A DNA stretch of 64,000 nucleotides from NCBI RefSeq assembly GCF_000373625.1, contig NZ_KB891988.1, positions 1-64,000 on the forward strand, in the 5' to 3' direction. Positions 25,068-33,121 of the stretch are shown piece after piece. The stretch's first letter is position 1; each line of letters begins with the position of its first letter. This DNA comes from Streptomyces sp. LaPpAH-108. Lineage in GTDB: Bacteria > Actinomycetota > Actinomycetes > Streptomycetales > Streptomycetaceae. The translations under genes and the position numbers were made by a program. Below the pieces are notes generated by a model. The model ran no database searches. It was not told where the DNA came from and saw only the letters and a list, made by a program, of their open reading frames with translations.

Positions 25068-25667
25068 ATGAAGACCAAGTTGTCCGCCGCCCTGCTCGTC
25101 GCGGTGACCGCGGGAGCCTTCGGGCTCTCCACCACCGCGGCCAGCGGGCACGGCTACACCGACCTCCCGGTCAGCAGGCAGAAGCTCTGCCAGAACGGCA
25201 CCGTGGCGAACTGCGGCGACATCCAGTGGGAGCCGCAGAGCGTCGAGGGCCCCAAGGGCTTCCCGGCCTCCGGCCCCGCCGACGGCCAGCTCTGCAACGG
25301 CGCGGTGGGCCGGTTCGCACAGCTCAGCTCGCCGGTCACCCCCTCCGGCGCGGCCTGGCCCACCACCAGGGTCAGCGGCGGCCAGTCGTACACCTTCCGC
25401 TGGCAGTTCACCGCCTCGCACGCCACCACCGACTTCAGCTACTACGTCACCAAGCAGGGCTGGAACCAGAACCACGCGCTCGCCCGCTCCGACCTCAACC
25501 TCACCCCGTTCCTCAAGGTGCCGTACAACAACCAGCGTCCGCCGTCCTCGCTCAGCCACAGCGGGACGCTGCCGACGGGGCTCAGCGGGCATCACGTCAT
25601 CCTCGCGGTGTGGACGATCGCGGACACGGGCAACGCGTTCTACGCCTGCTCGGACGTCACGTTCTGA
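25068..25667 (+). CDS. lpmP: AA10 lytic polysaccharide monooxygenase
   Basis: This encodes 199 residues, with ATG after CAGGAGCGGCAGC. The signal peptide is cleaved so that the mature protein begins at His28 (TTAASG/HGYTDLP). His28 and His118 (FTASHATTDF) form the copper histidine brace, and the axial Phe is in GNAFYACSDV. It is a single domain without a carbohydrate-binding module, like the small streptomycete LPMO encoded near cslA/glxA (LpmP). It oxidatively cleaves chitin or related surface glycan outside the cell, perhaps opening the wall for the CslA glucan. The dre-like site upstream links it to GlcNAc control. Confidence 0.92.
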   Translation: MKTKLSAALLVAVTAGAFGLSTTAASGHGYTDLPVSRQKLCQNGTVANCGDIQWEPQSVEGPKGFPASGPADGQLCNGAVGRFAQLSSPVTPSGAAWPTTRVSGGQSYTFRWQFTASHATTDFSYYVTKQGWNQNHALARSDLNLTPFLKVPYNNQRPPSSLSHSGTLPTGLSGHHVILAVWTIADTGNAFYACSDVTF

Positions 25668-25803
25668 CCTCCGGCCGATCTCTGAGCTTCGCTTGAGTCC
25701 GGCCGCGCTGCGGTGCGGGTAGGGTCCGCATGCGCCTGGTGGGCCGACCGGGTCCACCGGGCGCACGAGTCACGGATCCGACGTACGGGGGGTACGCGCG
25801 CCC

Positions 25804-26232
25804 ATGGACTTCTTCGACCTCTGCATGGCGCTGATTCTCGTGGTGATGGCCGTGACCGCCGTGGGCCTCGTCCGGCGGGCGCGGCAGCGGCGTGCGGCCT
25901 GGGCGAGCGGGCTGACCGCCCAGGCCCGGGTGGTGCGGGCGTGGACCACGGCGCGGGTGGTCGACAACGTGCCGCAGCGGGTGCAGTGGCACGAGTACGA
26001 CTTCACCACCGGCGACGGCCGCGCCGTCCGCTTCAAGGAGAGCGGCGGCCCGCGCGACCGCGCCAAGGACGACATGGTCGTGATCCACTACGCCGCACAC
26101 GAACCGGACAAGGCCACGGCCGGTACCCCCCGGCCCGGCGCGGAACTGACGGGCACCGTCGTATGGCTCCTGCTCCTCACCACGGCCGCGGGCTACGTGA
26201 TCCACGAGTGGGCCACCTTGTCCCACTTCTGA
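25804..26232 (+). CDS. DUF3592-like membrane protein
   Basis: This encodes 142 residues. An N-terminal membrane helix (LCMALILVVMAVTAVGLV) and a C-terminal helix (GTVVWLLLLTTAAGYVI) enclose a beta-rich soluble domain of about 75 residues (AQARVVRAWTT, QWHEYDFTTGDGRAVRFKE, DMVVIHY). This layout is typical of DUF3592 proteins. The function is unknown. The ATG has only a weak ribosome site (GGGGGG some way upstream). A 150-bp gap without recognisable features follows. Confidence 0.65.
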   Translation: MDFFDLCMALILVVMAVTAVGLVRRARQRRAAWASGLTAQARVVRAWTTARVVDNVPQRVQWHEYDFTTGDGRAVRFKESGGPRDRAKDDMVVIHYAAHEPDKATAGTPRPGAELTGTVVWLLLLTTAAGYVIHEWATLSHF

Positions 26233-26381
26233 AACGTCCAGGCCACGAAGCCCCGGCTCTGTGGAGTTCACTGGCCGGGGATTCACCGCGCCTTGGGGCT
26301 GTCACGTCTTCTCGTGGCCGAACATTTTGATCAACTGGGACAGGTGAGCGCGGGCCGTGCTGGGGCCGGGGGGCTCGTCGT

Positions 26382-26700
26382 TCACCGTCGCCCCTCCAGC
26401 TCTGCCCATACGATCTTGCCCCAGGGCTCCTTCTTGGTGCCCCACTTGGCCGCCAGCCCCGCTACGAGGGTCAGGCCGCGTCCGCCTTCCGCGTCGTCCT
26501 TCGGCGTGCACGGCTCGGGCAGCGCGTGGGAGAAGTCCGACACGGCCACGCGGACCATGCCCGGCTCGGGACGATCCACCGTCACGGTGATGTCCTCCCG
26601 CCGGGCGTGCCGCACGGCGTTGGCCACCAGCTCGGTGAGGACCAGGGCGCCGGGCGGTGGCGGCGCTCTCGGGCTGCCTCGGCAGGCACTGTCCGCTCAT
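26382..26700 (-). pseudogene. ATP-binding (anti-sigma-factor-like HATPase) protein with internal deletion
   Basis: The 3' part reads as a HATPase_c_2 domain: LVLTELVANAVRHARREDI, then HALPEPCTPKDDAEGGRGLTLV carrying the G-box, ending in KKEPWGKIVWAEL. The 5' part in another frame reads LPRQPESAATARR, the usual N-terminal strand and helix of these proteins. Between them the roughly 30 residues of helix expected in the family are missing and the frame shifts, near 26640-26650. In Streptomyces such genes sit beside XRE regulators, as here. A decayed gene is the best reading; a shorter protein could start at 26627. Confidence 0.65.
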
Positions 26701-26754
26701 GTAAGCGACACGCCAGGGACGTTGACAGGGGCGTGACGTCCCACTTTCGGCACG

Positions 26755-27969
26755 CTATTCGGCGACTCCCAGGAACTCCGCCAACGGCCGTAGTCCCGCC
26801 GGGTGGTGGGGGAGTGCCCACAGGTCCCGCACGATGGCCACGGCCAACGTGTGGTGCTGCATCCAGGTGGGCGCCACCCGGCGCAGGGACTCCAGTGCCT
26901 TCACCGCTCCGGCGGCGTCCCCGGTGTCCGTGTGCGCCCGGGCCACGTCCAGCAGCAGCCACGTCCGCCAGGACGGCGGGGTGTCCTTGCTCAGCCGCAT
27001 TCCCTTGGCGAGTGCCAGGGCGTCCTGCGGGTGCCCGTACTGCACGGCGAGGCGGACGCGTTCGATGCGGACCGACGACGGGCTGAAGACGCTCACCATG
27101 CGGTTGTCGCTGCCCGCGGGCAGCTTGGCAACGCGGGCCGCTTCCTTCTCCGCTCCCGCCATCAACTCCGCCGCGCGCTCGTAGTCGCCGCTTCGCGCGG
27201 CGGAGGTCGCGGCGCTCATGGTGAGGGCGCCCCACACCTTCAGCCCGTCGGCCGTGTCCGTGTGCCCGCCGCTCTCGATGGCTTCGGCCGAGCGGAGGGC
27301 GATCCCCAGGGCGTCGTCCAGGCGGCCTTGCCGCTGGTAGGTCCAGGCGACGGAGTTCACGATCATGGGGACCAGGAGCGGGTCCGCGGACTGCTCGGCC
27401 GCGCTGATGGCCCGCTCCAGGCTCGTCAGCGCAAGGTCTGTCTTGCCCATGCGCACGGCGACGTGTCCGGCGAGTTGGAGCGCCTTGCCCAGGGCCGCGA
27501 AACCGGCCCCGCGATCGTCGTCGCTCCCGGACACCGTGGCGGAACGCGCGTCGGTGATCAGGTCGGGCAGGCTCTTCATCACGGAGTCGAACTCGGCCGC
27601 GTGATACCGCGACCACCCGTCCGCGATCTGTTCGCGCAGCCGCTCCATGGAGAAGTCCGGTCCGGTCGGTTCGGGCCGAGGTCCCCACAGTGCGGGCATC
27701 ACGGCCCGGCGTACGGCGACGAAGCGCGGGCCGTCGCTCTCTCCACCTGCCGTGACGGCCGGAGGGTCGCCCAGCAGTGTGGTCAGCTCCACGCCCAAGC
27801 CGTTGGCGAGAGCGTGCAGCGTGGGGAGGCGCGCCGAGTGCTTCCGCCGCTGCTCGAGCTGACGGATCACATCGACGGACACACCGGAACGCTCGGCCAG
27901 TTCTTCTTGCGTCAGGGAAGCCAGCCGGCGCAGACGGCGCAGCGTCTTCCCGAGGTCTTCGTTCGCCAC
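26755..27969 (-). CDS. XRE-family regulator with TPR-like sensor region
   Basis: This encodes 404 residues from GTG 27969; the upstream frame with an ATG at 28035 looks non-coding. The N-terminal helix-turn-helix (LASLTQEELAERSGVSVDVIRQLEQ) is followed by about 330 residues of tetratricopeptide-like helices (GKTDLALTSLERAI, GRLDDALGIALRSAEAI, GDYERAAELMAGAEKEA). Actinobacterial proteins of this type control development or antibiotic genes with a paired ATP-binding protein. Here the partner gene downstream is broken. Codon choice is less G/C-biased than in neighbouring genes. Confidence 0.8.
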   Translation of the reverse strand: MANEDLGKTLRRLRRLASLTQEELAERSGVSVDVIRQLEQRRKHSARLPTLHALANGLGVELTTLLGDPPAVTAGGESDGPRFVAVRRAVMPALWGPRPEPTGPDFSMERLREQIADGWSRYHAAEFDSVMKSLPDLITDARSATVSGSDDDRGAGFAALGKALQLAGHVAVRMGKTDLALTSLERAISAAEQSADPLLVPMIVNSVAWTYQRQGRLDDALGIALRSAEAIESGGHTDTADGLKVWGALTMSAATSAARSGDYERAAELMAGAEKEAARVAKLPAGSDNRMVSVFSPSSVRIERVRLAVQYGHPQDALALAKGMRLSKDTPPSWRTWLLLDVARAHTDTGDAAGAVKALESLRRVAPTWMQHHTLAVAIVRDLWALPHHPAGLRPLAEFLGVAE

Positions 27970-28045
27970 GCCGCCACCGTACGCCGCCGACCTCCAGCGC
28001 TCGCCGGAGAACCAGGCGCCGCACCCGTGGGCCATGGAGCGGGGG

Positions 28046-28771
28046 TCAATCCGGCACGGGCAGGCATTCGGTGAGCAGGGCGATGATGTCGTGCCAGGCT
28101 CGCTGTGCGTGCTGGGGGTGGTGGCCGACGCCGGGAGGGGTGGGGTGGTCGACCGGTGGGTGGTGGAAGGCGTGCAGGGCTCCTCCGTAGATCACGAGGC
28201 GCCAGTCGATGCCCGCGGCCCGCATCTCTGCGGTGAACGCGTCCCGTTGGGCGGGCGGCATGATCGGGTCTTCCGATCCGACCCCGGCCCATACCGGGCA
28301 GCGAATGCGTGCCGCGTCGCCCGGTCGGCCCGTGGTCAGTGCGTTGACCGTCCCGATCGCGCGCAGGTCGGCGCCATCGCGGCCGAGTTCCAGTGCGACC
28401 GCGCCCCCGGTGCCGTAGCCGATGGCGGCGGTCCGGTCGGGGTCGGCCCGTGGTTCGGCACGCAGCACGTCGAGCGCGGCATGCCCGATGTCCCGCATCC
28501 GGCCGGGGTCGGCGAGCAGCGGCAGGCAACGGGCCAGCATCTCCTCCGGGTCTTCCATATAGCGCCCGCCGTGGAGGTCGAAGGCCAGCGCCACGTACCC
28601 CAGCTCGGCCAGAGCCTCGGCCCGGCGGCGCTCGACATCGCTGAGCCCCATCCCCTCGGGTCCGATCAGGACCGCGGGCCTGCGCTCGGCACCGGCCGGG
28701 AGCGCGAGGTGTCCGATCATCGTCAGGTTGTCGGCCGGGTACTCGACCGTACGGGTGGTGACCGTCGTCAT
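28046..28771 (-). CDS. Dienelactone-hydrolase-like alpha/beta hydrolase
   Basis: This encodes 241 residues with the fold of the dienelactone hydrolase family: RPAVLIGPEGMGLSD, YVALAFDLHGGRYM, a nucleophile-elbow segment TAAIGYGTGGAVALEL, VGSEDPIMPP (acid) and YGGALHAFHHP (His). The usual nucleophile Cys of the GYCxGG elbow is replaced: the elbow reads GYGTGG. The enzyme may be inactive, use another residue, or be a binding protein. It lies 77 bp upstream of the XRE gene on the same strand. Confidence 0.8.
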   Translation of the reverse strand: MTTVTTRTVEYPADNLTMIGHLALPAGAERRPAVLIGPEGMGLSDVERRRAEALAELGYVALAFDLHGGRYMEDPEEMLARCLPLLADPGRMRDIGHAALDVLRAEPRADPDRTAAIGYGTGGAVALELGRDGADLRAIGTVNALTTGRPGDAARIRCPVWAGVGSEDPIMPPAQRDAFTAEMRAAGIDWRLVIYGGALHAFHHPPVDHPTPPGVGHHPQHAQRAWHDIIALLTECLPVPD

Positions 28772-28832
28772 ACGACGGGACGGTAATGACCGTTGCGCCC
28801 GCTCGGGGCGGTGTTCACCGACGGCACAGCGA

Positions 28833-28864
28833 AGGCCCCGCACCGCTTTCGCGGTACAGGGCCT
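28833..28864 (-). terminator. Terminator of tRNA-Lys copy 2
   Basis: The two-part stem has outer AGGCCC with GGGCCT and inner ACCGC with GCGGT around TTTC. It lies 17 bases past the tRNA 3' end and resembles the terminators of the other two copies in the AGGCC arm. Confidence 0.7.
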
Positions 28865-28881
28865 CACCTGATGTTTCTCTG

Positions 28882-28955
28882 TGCGCCGCCAGGGACTCGA
28901 ACCCCGGACCCGCTGATTAAGAGTCAGCTGCTCTAACCAACTGAGCTAGCGGCGC
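28882..28955 (-). tRNA. tRNA-Lys (CTT), copy 2 of 3
   Basis: This is 74 nt and identical to the copies at 22097 and 39759, with anticodon CTT in loop CTCTTAA and a perfect acceptor stem. The flanks differ from the other copies, so it is not a simple recent tandem duplication of a larger block. Confidence 0.97.
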
Positions 28956-29029
28956 GTGACTCTCGCCTTCCGCTCTCGCGGTCGGCGACAGAGAAAATAC
29001 TACCCGGTCCCCGAGGGTGCTCGTGACCA

Positions 29030-29788
29030 CTAGAGCGCGAGTGAGAGGAGCACCGGGGCCGCGCTGCGGTGGAGGGTGTCCGCCGCCTGGCGGAGCCGGT
29101 GGGCGCGCTCCACCGGGAGGGAGACGGCGAGGCAGCCGACGGCGGAGCCGGCCGTGACGGGGACGGCGGCGCAGACGGTGCCGACCGCGTACTCCTGGAG
29201 GTCGAGGACCGGTGCCGTCGGCGGCTGGGCGGCCAGCCGGGACAGCAGGAGTTTGTCGCTGGTGATCGTGTGCGAGGTGAGCCGGGCCATCCGGTGCCGG
29301 GCCAGATGGTCACGGCGGGCGCCCGGGTCCAGCTGGGTCAGCAGGCTCTTGCCGACCGCCGTGGCATGGGCCGAGCAGCGGAAGTCCACCCACTCGTTGA
29401 CCGCCGGGGTGGCCGGGCCCGCCGCGTACTGGGTGACCCGGACCTCGCCGTCCACGTACCGGCTCAGATAGACCGCCGCGCCCACCGAGTCGCGCAGCCG
29501 GTCCAGGACGTGCTGGATCTTCTCGCGCAGCGCCCGCTCCCGGCCGTGCGCCGAGGTGAGGCGGCGCAGGGCGTCCCCGGTGACCCAGCCGCCGTCGGTC
29601 AGCTGCTCGACGTACCCCTCGCGGCGCAGCATGCGCAGCAGGGCGGTCAGCCGCTCGGCGTCAAGGCCGGTGCGGCGCGACAGGACGGTGTCGTCGACCC
29701 CGGCGGAGTGCCGGGCCACCCACTCCAGCACGCGCAGCGCGTCCTGGGCCGAGTCGTACGGAGCGGTCGGCTCGTGCTTCAGCGCCAC
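29030..29788 (-). CDS. IclR-family transcriptional regulator
   Basis: This encodes 252 residues from GTG after CAGGGGGAAACC. The N-terminal winged helix (DALRVLEWVARHSAGVDDTVLSRRTGL) is followed by the IclR effector domain (GAAVYLSRYVDGEVRV, HATAVGKSLLTQLDPGARRDHL, YAVGTVCAAVPV). It lies downstream of the ehu transporter operon on the same strand, separated by 211 bp that hold a perfect 20-bp palindrome. It is the natural candidate regulator of the transporter; the effector is unknown. Confidence 0.85.
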   Translation of the reverse strand: MALKHEPTAPYDSAQDALRVLEWVARHSAGVDDTVLSRRTGLDAERLTALLRMLRREGYVEQLTDGGWVTGDALRRLTSAHGRERALREKIQHVLDRLRDSVGAAVYLSRYVDGEVRVTQYAAGPATPAVNEWVDFRCSAHATAVGKSLLTQLDPGARRDHLARHRMARLTSHTITSDKLLLSRLAAQPPTAPVLDLQEYAVGTVCAAVPVTAGSAVGCLAVSLPVERAHRLRQAADTLHRSAAPVLLSLAL

Positions 29789-29932
29789 GGTTTCCCCCTG
29801 CGCTCGCTCGCTTGTGGCCGCGAGGTCCGGTCGGGACCGTCTTCCACGATAACGGCCAACAGGCCCCGGGGAGGAGGGGGTTGACAAACTTCGCCGCGCC
29901 CCTCCCGGCCCCCTCCGAGCTGCGGCGCAGGC

Positions 29933-29952
29933 CCTGTGGCATATGCCACAGG
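29933..29952. promoter_or_regulatory. 20-bp perfect palindrome, Crp-like site
   Basis: CCTGTGGCATATGCCACAGG is a perfect palindrome between ehuA and the IclR gene, about 145 bp upstream of the IclR start. It fits the streptomycete Crp consensus GTG-N6-GNCAC exactly. Alternatively it is the IclR protein's own operator. Confidence 0.6.
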
Positions 29953-29999
29953 CATCACCCAACGCCTGGACCTCGGCTTCCCGCGTTCACCCTGTGTGC

Positions 30000-30794
30000 T
30001 CACAGCACCGCGCTGAGAAACTCCCGGGTCCGCTCCTGCTCCGGATCGCTGAAGATCTTCTCCGGCGGCCCCGACTCCAGGACGCGGCCCTCGTCGAACA
30101 TCAGCACCTGGTCGGAGATGTCCCGCGCGAAACCCATCTCGTGGGTCACGCACAGCATGGTGATGTCGGTGCCCCGCGCGATGTCCCGCAGCAGATCGAG
30201 CACGCCCGCGACCAGCTCGGGGTCGAGCGCGCTGGTCACCTCGTCCAGCAGGAGCACCCGGGGCCGCATCGCCAGCGCCCGGGCGATCGCCACCCGCTGC
30301 TGCTGGCCGCCGGAGAGCCGGGTGGGCCGCGCGTCGCACTTGTCGGAGAGCCCGACCAGCTCAAGCAGCTCCCGGGCCCGCGCCTCGGCCTCGTCCCGGT
30401 CCAGACCGAGGACCTGGACGGGCGCCTCGGTGAGGTTGCGCAGCACCGACATGTTCGGGAACAGGTTGAACTGCTGGAACACCATCCCGATCTTCTTGCG
30501 CACCTCCCGGATCTGCTTCTCCGGGGCGGGGAACAGCGCCTCGCCGTCCACGGTGATCGTGCCCTCGTCCGGCTTGGTGAGGGTCATCAGCATGCGCAGG
30601 ATCGTGGTCTTGCCCGATCCCGAGGGGCCGATCAGGGTCACATGGCGACCGGCGTCCACGGAGAAGTCCAGCCGGTCGAGCACGGTGTGGTCGCCGAACT
30701 TCTTGCCGACCCCGGCCAGCCGGATCAGCTCGCCGCCGGGGGCGTTCCCGGCCGGGGTCGGGTCGGCGGACGTCGGGGTGATGTCAGCGGACAA
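30000..30794 (-). CDS. ehuA: Amino-acid/ectoine ABC transporter ATPase EhuA
   Basis: This encodes 264 residues from TTG 30794, preceded by GGAG and overlapping ehuD by 11 bases; no ATG or GTG fits in frame nearby. The ABC motifs are Walker A GPSGSGKTT, Q-loop VFQQFNLF, signature LSGGQQQR, Walker B VLLLDEVTSALDP and switch His VTHEM. This is the polar-amino-acid uptake subfamily. It powers import through EhuC/EhuD. It is the last gene of the four-gene leftward operon. Assignment to ectoine over glutamine or glutamate comes from family naming and is not proven by sequence alone. Confidence 0.82.
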   Translation of the reverse strand: MSADITPTSADPTPAGNAPGGELIRLAGVGKKFGDHTVLDRLDFSVDAGRHVTLIGPSGSGKTTILRMLMTLTKPDEGTITVDGEALFPAPEKQIREVRKKIGMVFQQFNLFPNMSVLRNLTEAPVQVLGLDRDEAEARARELLELVGLSDKCDARPTRLSGGQQQRVAIARALAMRPRVLLLDEVTSALDPELVAGVLDLLRDIARGTDITMLCVTHEMGFARDISDQVLMFDEGRVLESGPPEKIFSDPEQERTREFLSAVL

Positions 30795-31434
30795 GGCGTC
30801 GCTCCAGGGCTCGCAGGAGAAGGGAGGCCAGATAGGACAGGACGATGAAGGCCACACCGATCACGGTCAGCGGCTCGGTGAACTGGAAGTGCTGCTGGGA
30901 GAAGAGCCGGGCGCGGCCCAGCATCTCCAGCACCGTGATCACCATCAGCATCGGTGTGTCCTTCAGCATGGAGATCACGTAGTTGCCGAGCGCGGGCACC
31001 ACCCGGCGCACGGCCTGCGGCAGGATCACCGCCGTCCAGGTCCGCCGCCCGGGCAGGCTCAGCGCGGTCGCCGCCTCCCACTGGCCGACGGGCACGGCCT
31101 CGATCCCGGCCCGGTAGACCTGCATGGTGTACGTCGAGTAGTGCAGCCCTATCGCGACGACACCGGTGGTCAGGGCCGAGAAGGTCAGCCCCCACTCGGG
31201 CAGCACGTAGAACAGGAAGAACAGCTGCACCAGCAGCGGGGTGTTGCGCACGAACTCGGTGACCGTGCCCACCGGCCAGCGCACCCAGCGCGAGGGCAGC
31301 CGCATCAGCAGCGCCCACACCAGGCCCAGCGTGAAGGACACCAGCGAACCGAGCACCAGCACCCGCAGGGTGACAAGCAGGCCCTTCCAGAAGTACGGCA
31401 TGAAGTCGCCGACCGCGTTCCAGTCCCAGGTCAT
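30784..31434 (-). CDS. ehuD: ABC transporter permease EhuD
   Basis: This encodes 216 residues. It is a polar-amino-acid permease with about five helices and the EAA-type loop contacting the ATPase: GQWEAATALSLPGRRTWTAVILPQA. The early segment TEFVRNTPLLVQLFFLFY is the family hallmark. Its ATG overlaps the ehuC stop (ATGA). Confidence 0.85.
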   Translation of the reverse strand: MTWDWNAVGDFMPYFWKGLLVTLRVLVLGSLVSFTLGLVWALLMRLPSRWVRWPVGTVTEFVRNTPLLVQLFFLFYVLPEWGLTFSALTTGVVAIGLHYSTYTMQVYRAGIEAVPVGQWEAATALSLPGRRTWTAVILPQAVRRVVPALGNYVISMLKDTPMLMVITVLEMLGRARLFSQQHFQFTEPLTVIGVAFIVLSYLASLLLRALERRLVR

Positions 31435-32159
31435 GCCGCACCACCCCCGCCGGTGGCGACACCGGTCGTCTGCGCGCGCTTGCGCTCACGCGCCGCCGTC
31501 TCCGTCCCCGCGTCCTGGCCGAGCCCGGCCTTCAGCCGCTTCTCCAGCGCGCGCATCAGCCGGGTGAGCACGAAGGCGATCACGAAGTAGATGAGCAGCA
31601 CGTACGTGTAGATCTCCGCGCTCTGCTGGAGCGCGAGCCGCACCAGATTGGCGCTGAACGCCAGATCGCCCATGCCCATCACCGACACCAGCGCGGTGCC
31701 CTTGAGCAGTTCGACCAGCAGATTGCAGAACGAGGGGATCATCTCCGGCACCGCCTGCGGCAGCACGATCAGCCGCAGCCGCTGCCAGGGCGTGAACCCG
31801 AGCGCGATGCCGCCCTCGCGCTGCGCGGGGTCCACCGCGTTCAGCGCGCCGCGCACGATCTCCGCGCCGTACGCGCCGTAGGTGAGACCGAGCGCCAGCG
31901 TGCCCGCCCACAGCGGGACCAGCTGCCAGCCGAAGGCGATCGGCAGCACGAAGAACACCCAGAAGATCATCACCAGCGCCGAAGTACCGCGGAACACCTC
32001 GGTGTACAGCCCGGCGAGGAAGCGGACTATCCAGCGCCGGTCGGTGCGCGCGACGCCGACGACGAAGGACACCGCCGCCGCCAACGCCGCGCTGAACAGC
32101 AGTAGTTGGAGCGTGGTCCAGACGCCCTTGAGGACGAGTATCCAGAGCCCTGAGGTCAT
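31431..32159 (-). CDS. ehuC: ABC transporter permease EhuC
   Basis: This encodes 242 residues from ATG 32159, which overlaps the ehuB stop. It is the partner permease with hallmark TEVFRGTSALVMIFWVFFVLP and EAA loop AQREGGIALGFTPWQRLRLIVLPQA. A basic C-terminal tail of about 35 residues (LKAGLGQDAGTETAARERKRAQ) extends beyond the last helix into the cytosol and is longer than in EhuD. It forms the membrane channel with EhuD. Confidence 0.85.
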   Translation of the reverse strand: MTSGLWILVLKGVWTTLQLLLFSAALAAAVSFVVGVARTDRRWIVRFLAGLYTEVFRGTSALVMIFWVFFVLPIAFGWQLVPLWAGTLALGLTYGAYGAEIVRGALNAVDPAQREGGIALGFTPWQRLRLIVLPQAVPEMIPSFCNLLVELLKGTALVSVMGMGDLAFSANLVRLALQQSAEIYTYVLLIYFVIAFVLTRLMRALEKRLKAGLGQDAGTETAARERKRAQTTGVATGGGGAA

Positions 32160-33067
32160 CGGCCGCACAGCTCCTTCGCGGTCAGGTCCGTCAGCTCGTC
32201 CTCGGTGAACCCGAAGGGCCGCAGAATCCGGAGCAGTTCGCCGCTCTTCTTCAGCTGGTGCAGCTCGGTGTTGAAGGCGTCGCGCAGCCGGGTCTCGCCG
32301 GGCCGGAACGCGAACGCGCCCCCGTCGACCTGCCGTTGACCCTTCACCACGGGCGCGAACGGCTCGATGGCCTCCGTCTTCGCGGACTTCTTCACCACCT
32401 CGCGGACGGTGACCGCCGTACCGGCGAACACGTCCACCCGTCCGGCCTCGACCGCGTTCAGCCCGGCCACCTGGTCGGGCACGATCAGGATGTCGCTCTC
32501 CTTGTAGCCCGCGTCCACGGCGTGCTGGATCTGGGCGTACCCGGTGCCGGTCGCGAACTTCGCCTTCTTCGCCACCACATCCTGGTAGGAGCGCAGCCCC
32601 TTGGGGTTGCCCTTGCGGACGACGAAGGAGTCGAGCATCTGATAGTCCGGGTCGGCGAAGATGACCTGCTCACAGCGCTCGGCGTTGACGTACATCCCCG
32701 CCGCGACCACGTCGAACTGCTGGGAGTTCAGGCCCGGGATGAGCGAGCCGAACTCGGTCGGCACGGGCTGCACCGCGTCCACCCCGAGCCGCTTGAAGAT
32801 CACCCGGGCCAGCTCGGGCGCCTCGCCCGTCAGCCGCCCCTGCCGGTCGATGTACCCGAAGGGCACCTCACCGGCGATCCCGAGCCGTACGACGCCCTGC
32901 GCCCGCAGCCGGTCGAGCAGTTCACCGCCTCGTGTGCCCGCGGCCGGGGCCACCCGGGTGCAGCCCGCCGCGCCTATGCCGCCCAGCGCCGCAGCGCCGA
33001 GCAGCAGCGAGCGTCTGCGCACGCGTGGCCTGATTCCGTCTCTGCCCTTGCCTGGTGGAGAAGCCAT
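32156..33067 (-). CDS. ehuB: Substrate-binding lipoprotein EhuB
   Basis: This encodes 303 residues. The twin-arginine-like signal RRRSLLLGAAALGG ends in lipobox GIGAAGC. The mature part is a family 3 solute-binding protein: VRLGIAGEVPFGYIDRQGRLTGEAPEL, FGSLIPGLNSQQFDVVAAGM, RVDVFAGTAVTVREVV and FNTELHQLKKSGELLRIL. It captures ectoine, hydroxyectoine or a polar amino acid outside the membrane. It is the first gene of the operon, with the promoter in the 54 bp before the dehydrogenase gene or read-through from it. Confidence 0.85.
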   Translation of the reverse strand: MASPPGKGRDGIRPRVRRRSLLLGAAALGGIGAAGCTRVAPAAGTRGGELLDRLRAQGVVRLGIAGEVPFGYIDRQGRLTGEAPELARVIFKRLGVDAVQPVPTEFGSLIPGLNSQQFDVVAAGMYVNAERCEQVIFADPDYQMLDSFVVRKGNPKGLRSYQDVVAKKAKFATGTGYAQIQHAVDAGYKESDILIVPDQVAGLNAVEAGRVDVFAGTAVTVREVVKKSAKTEAIEPFAPVVKGQRQVDGGAFAFRPGETRLRDAFNTELHQLKKSGELLRILRPFGFTEDELTDLTAKELCGR

Positions 33068-33121
33068 GGCCGCGCCGCTACCCAGACGTACACGGTGTAT
33101 GCCCGCCGGTTTCCGCCGAGA

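Noticed and set aside
30000..30857. A longer EhuA starting at the ATG at 30857
   Set aside because: The extra 21 residues are read inside ehuD and do not resemble the family; the TTG at 30794 has a ribosome site.
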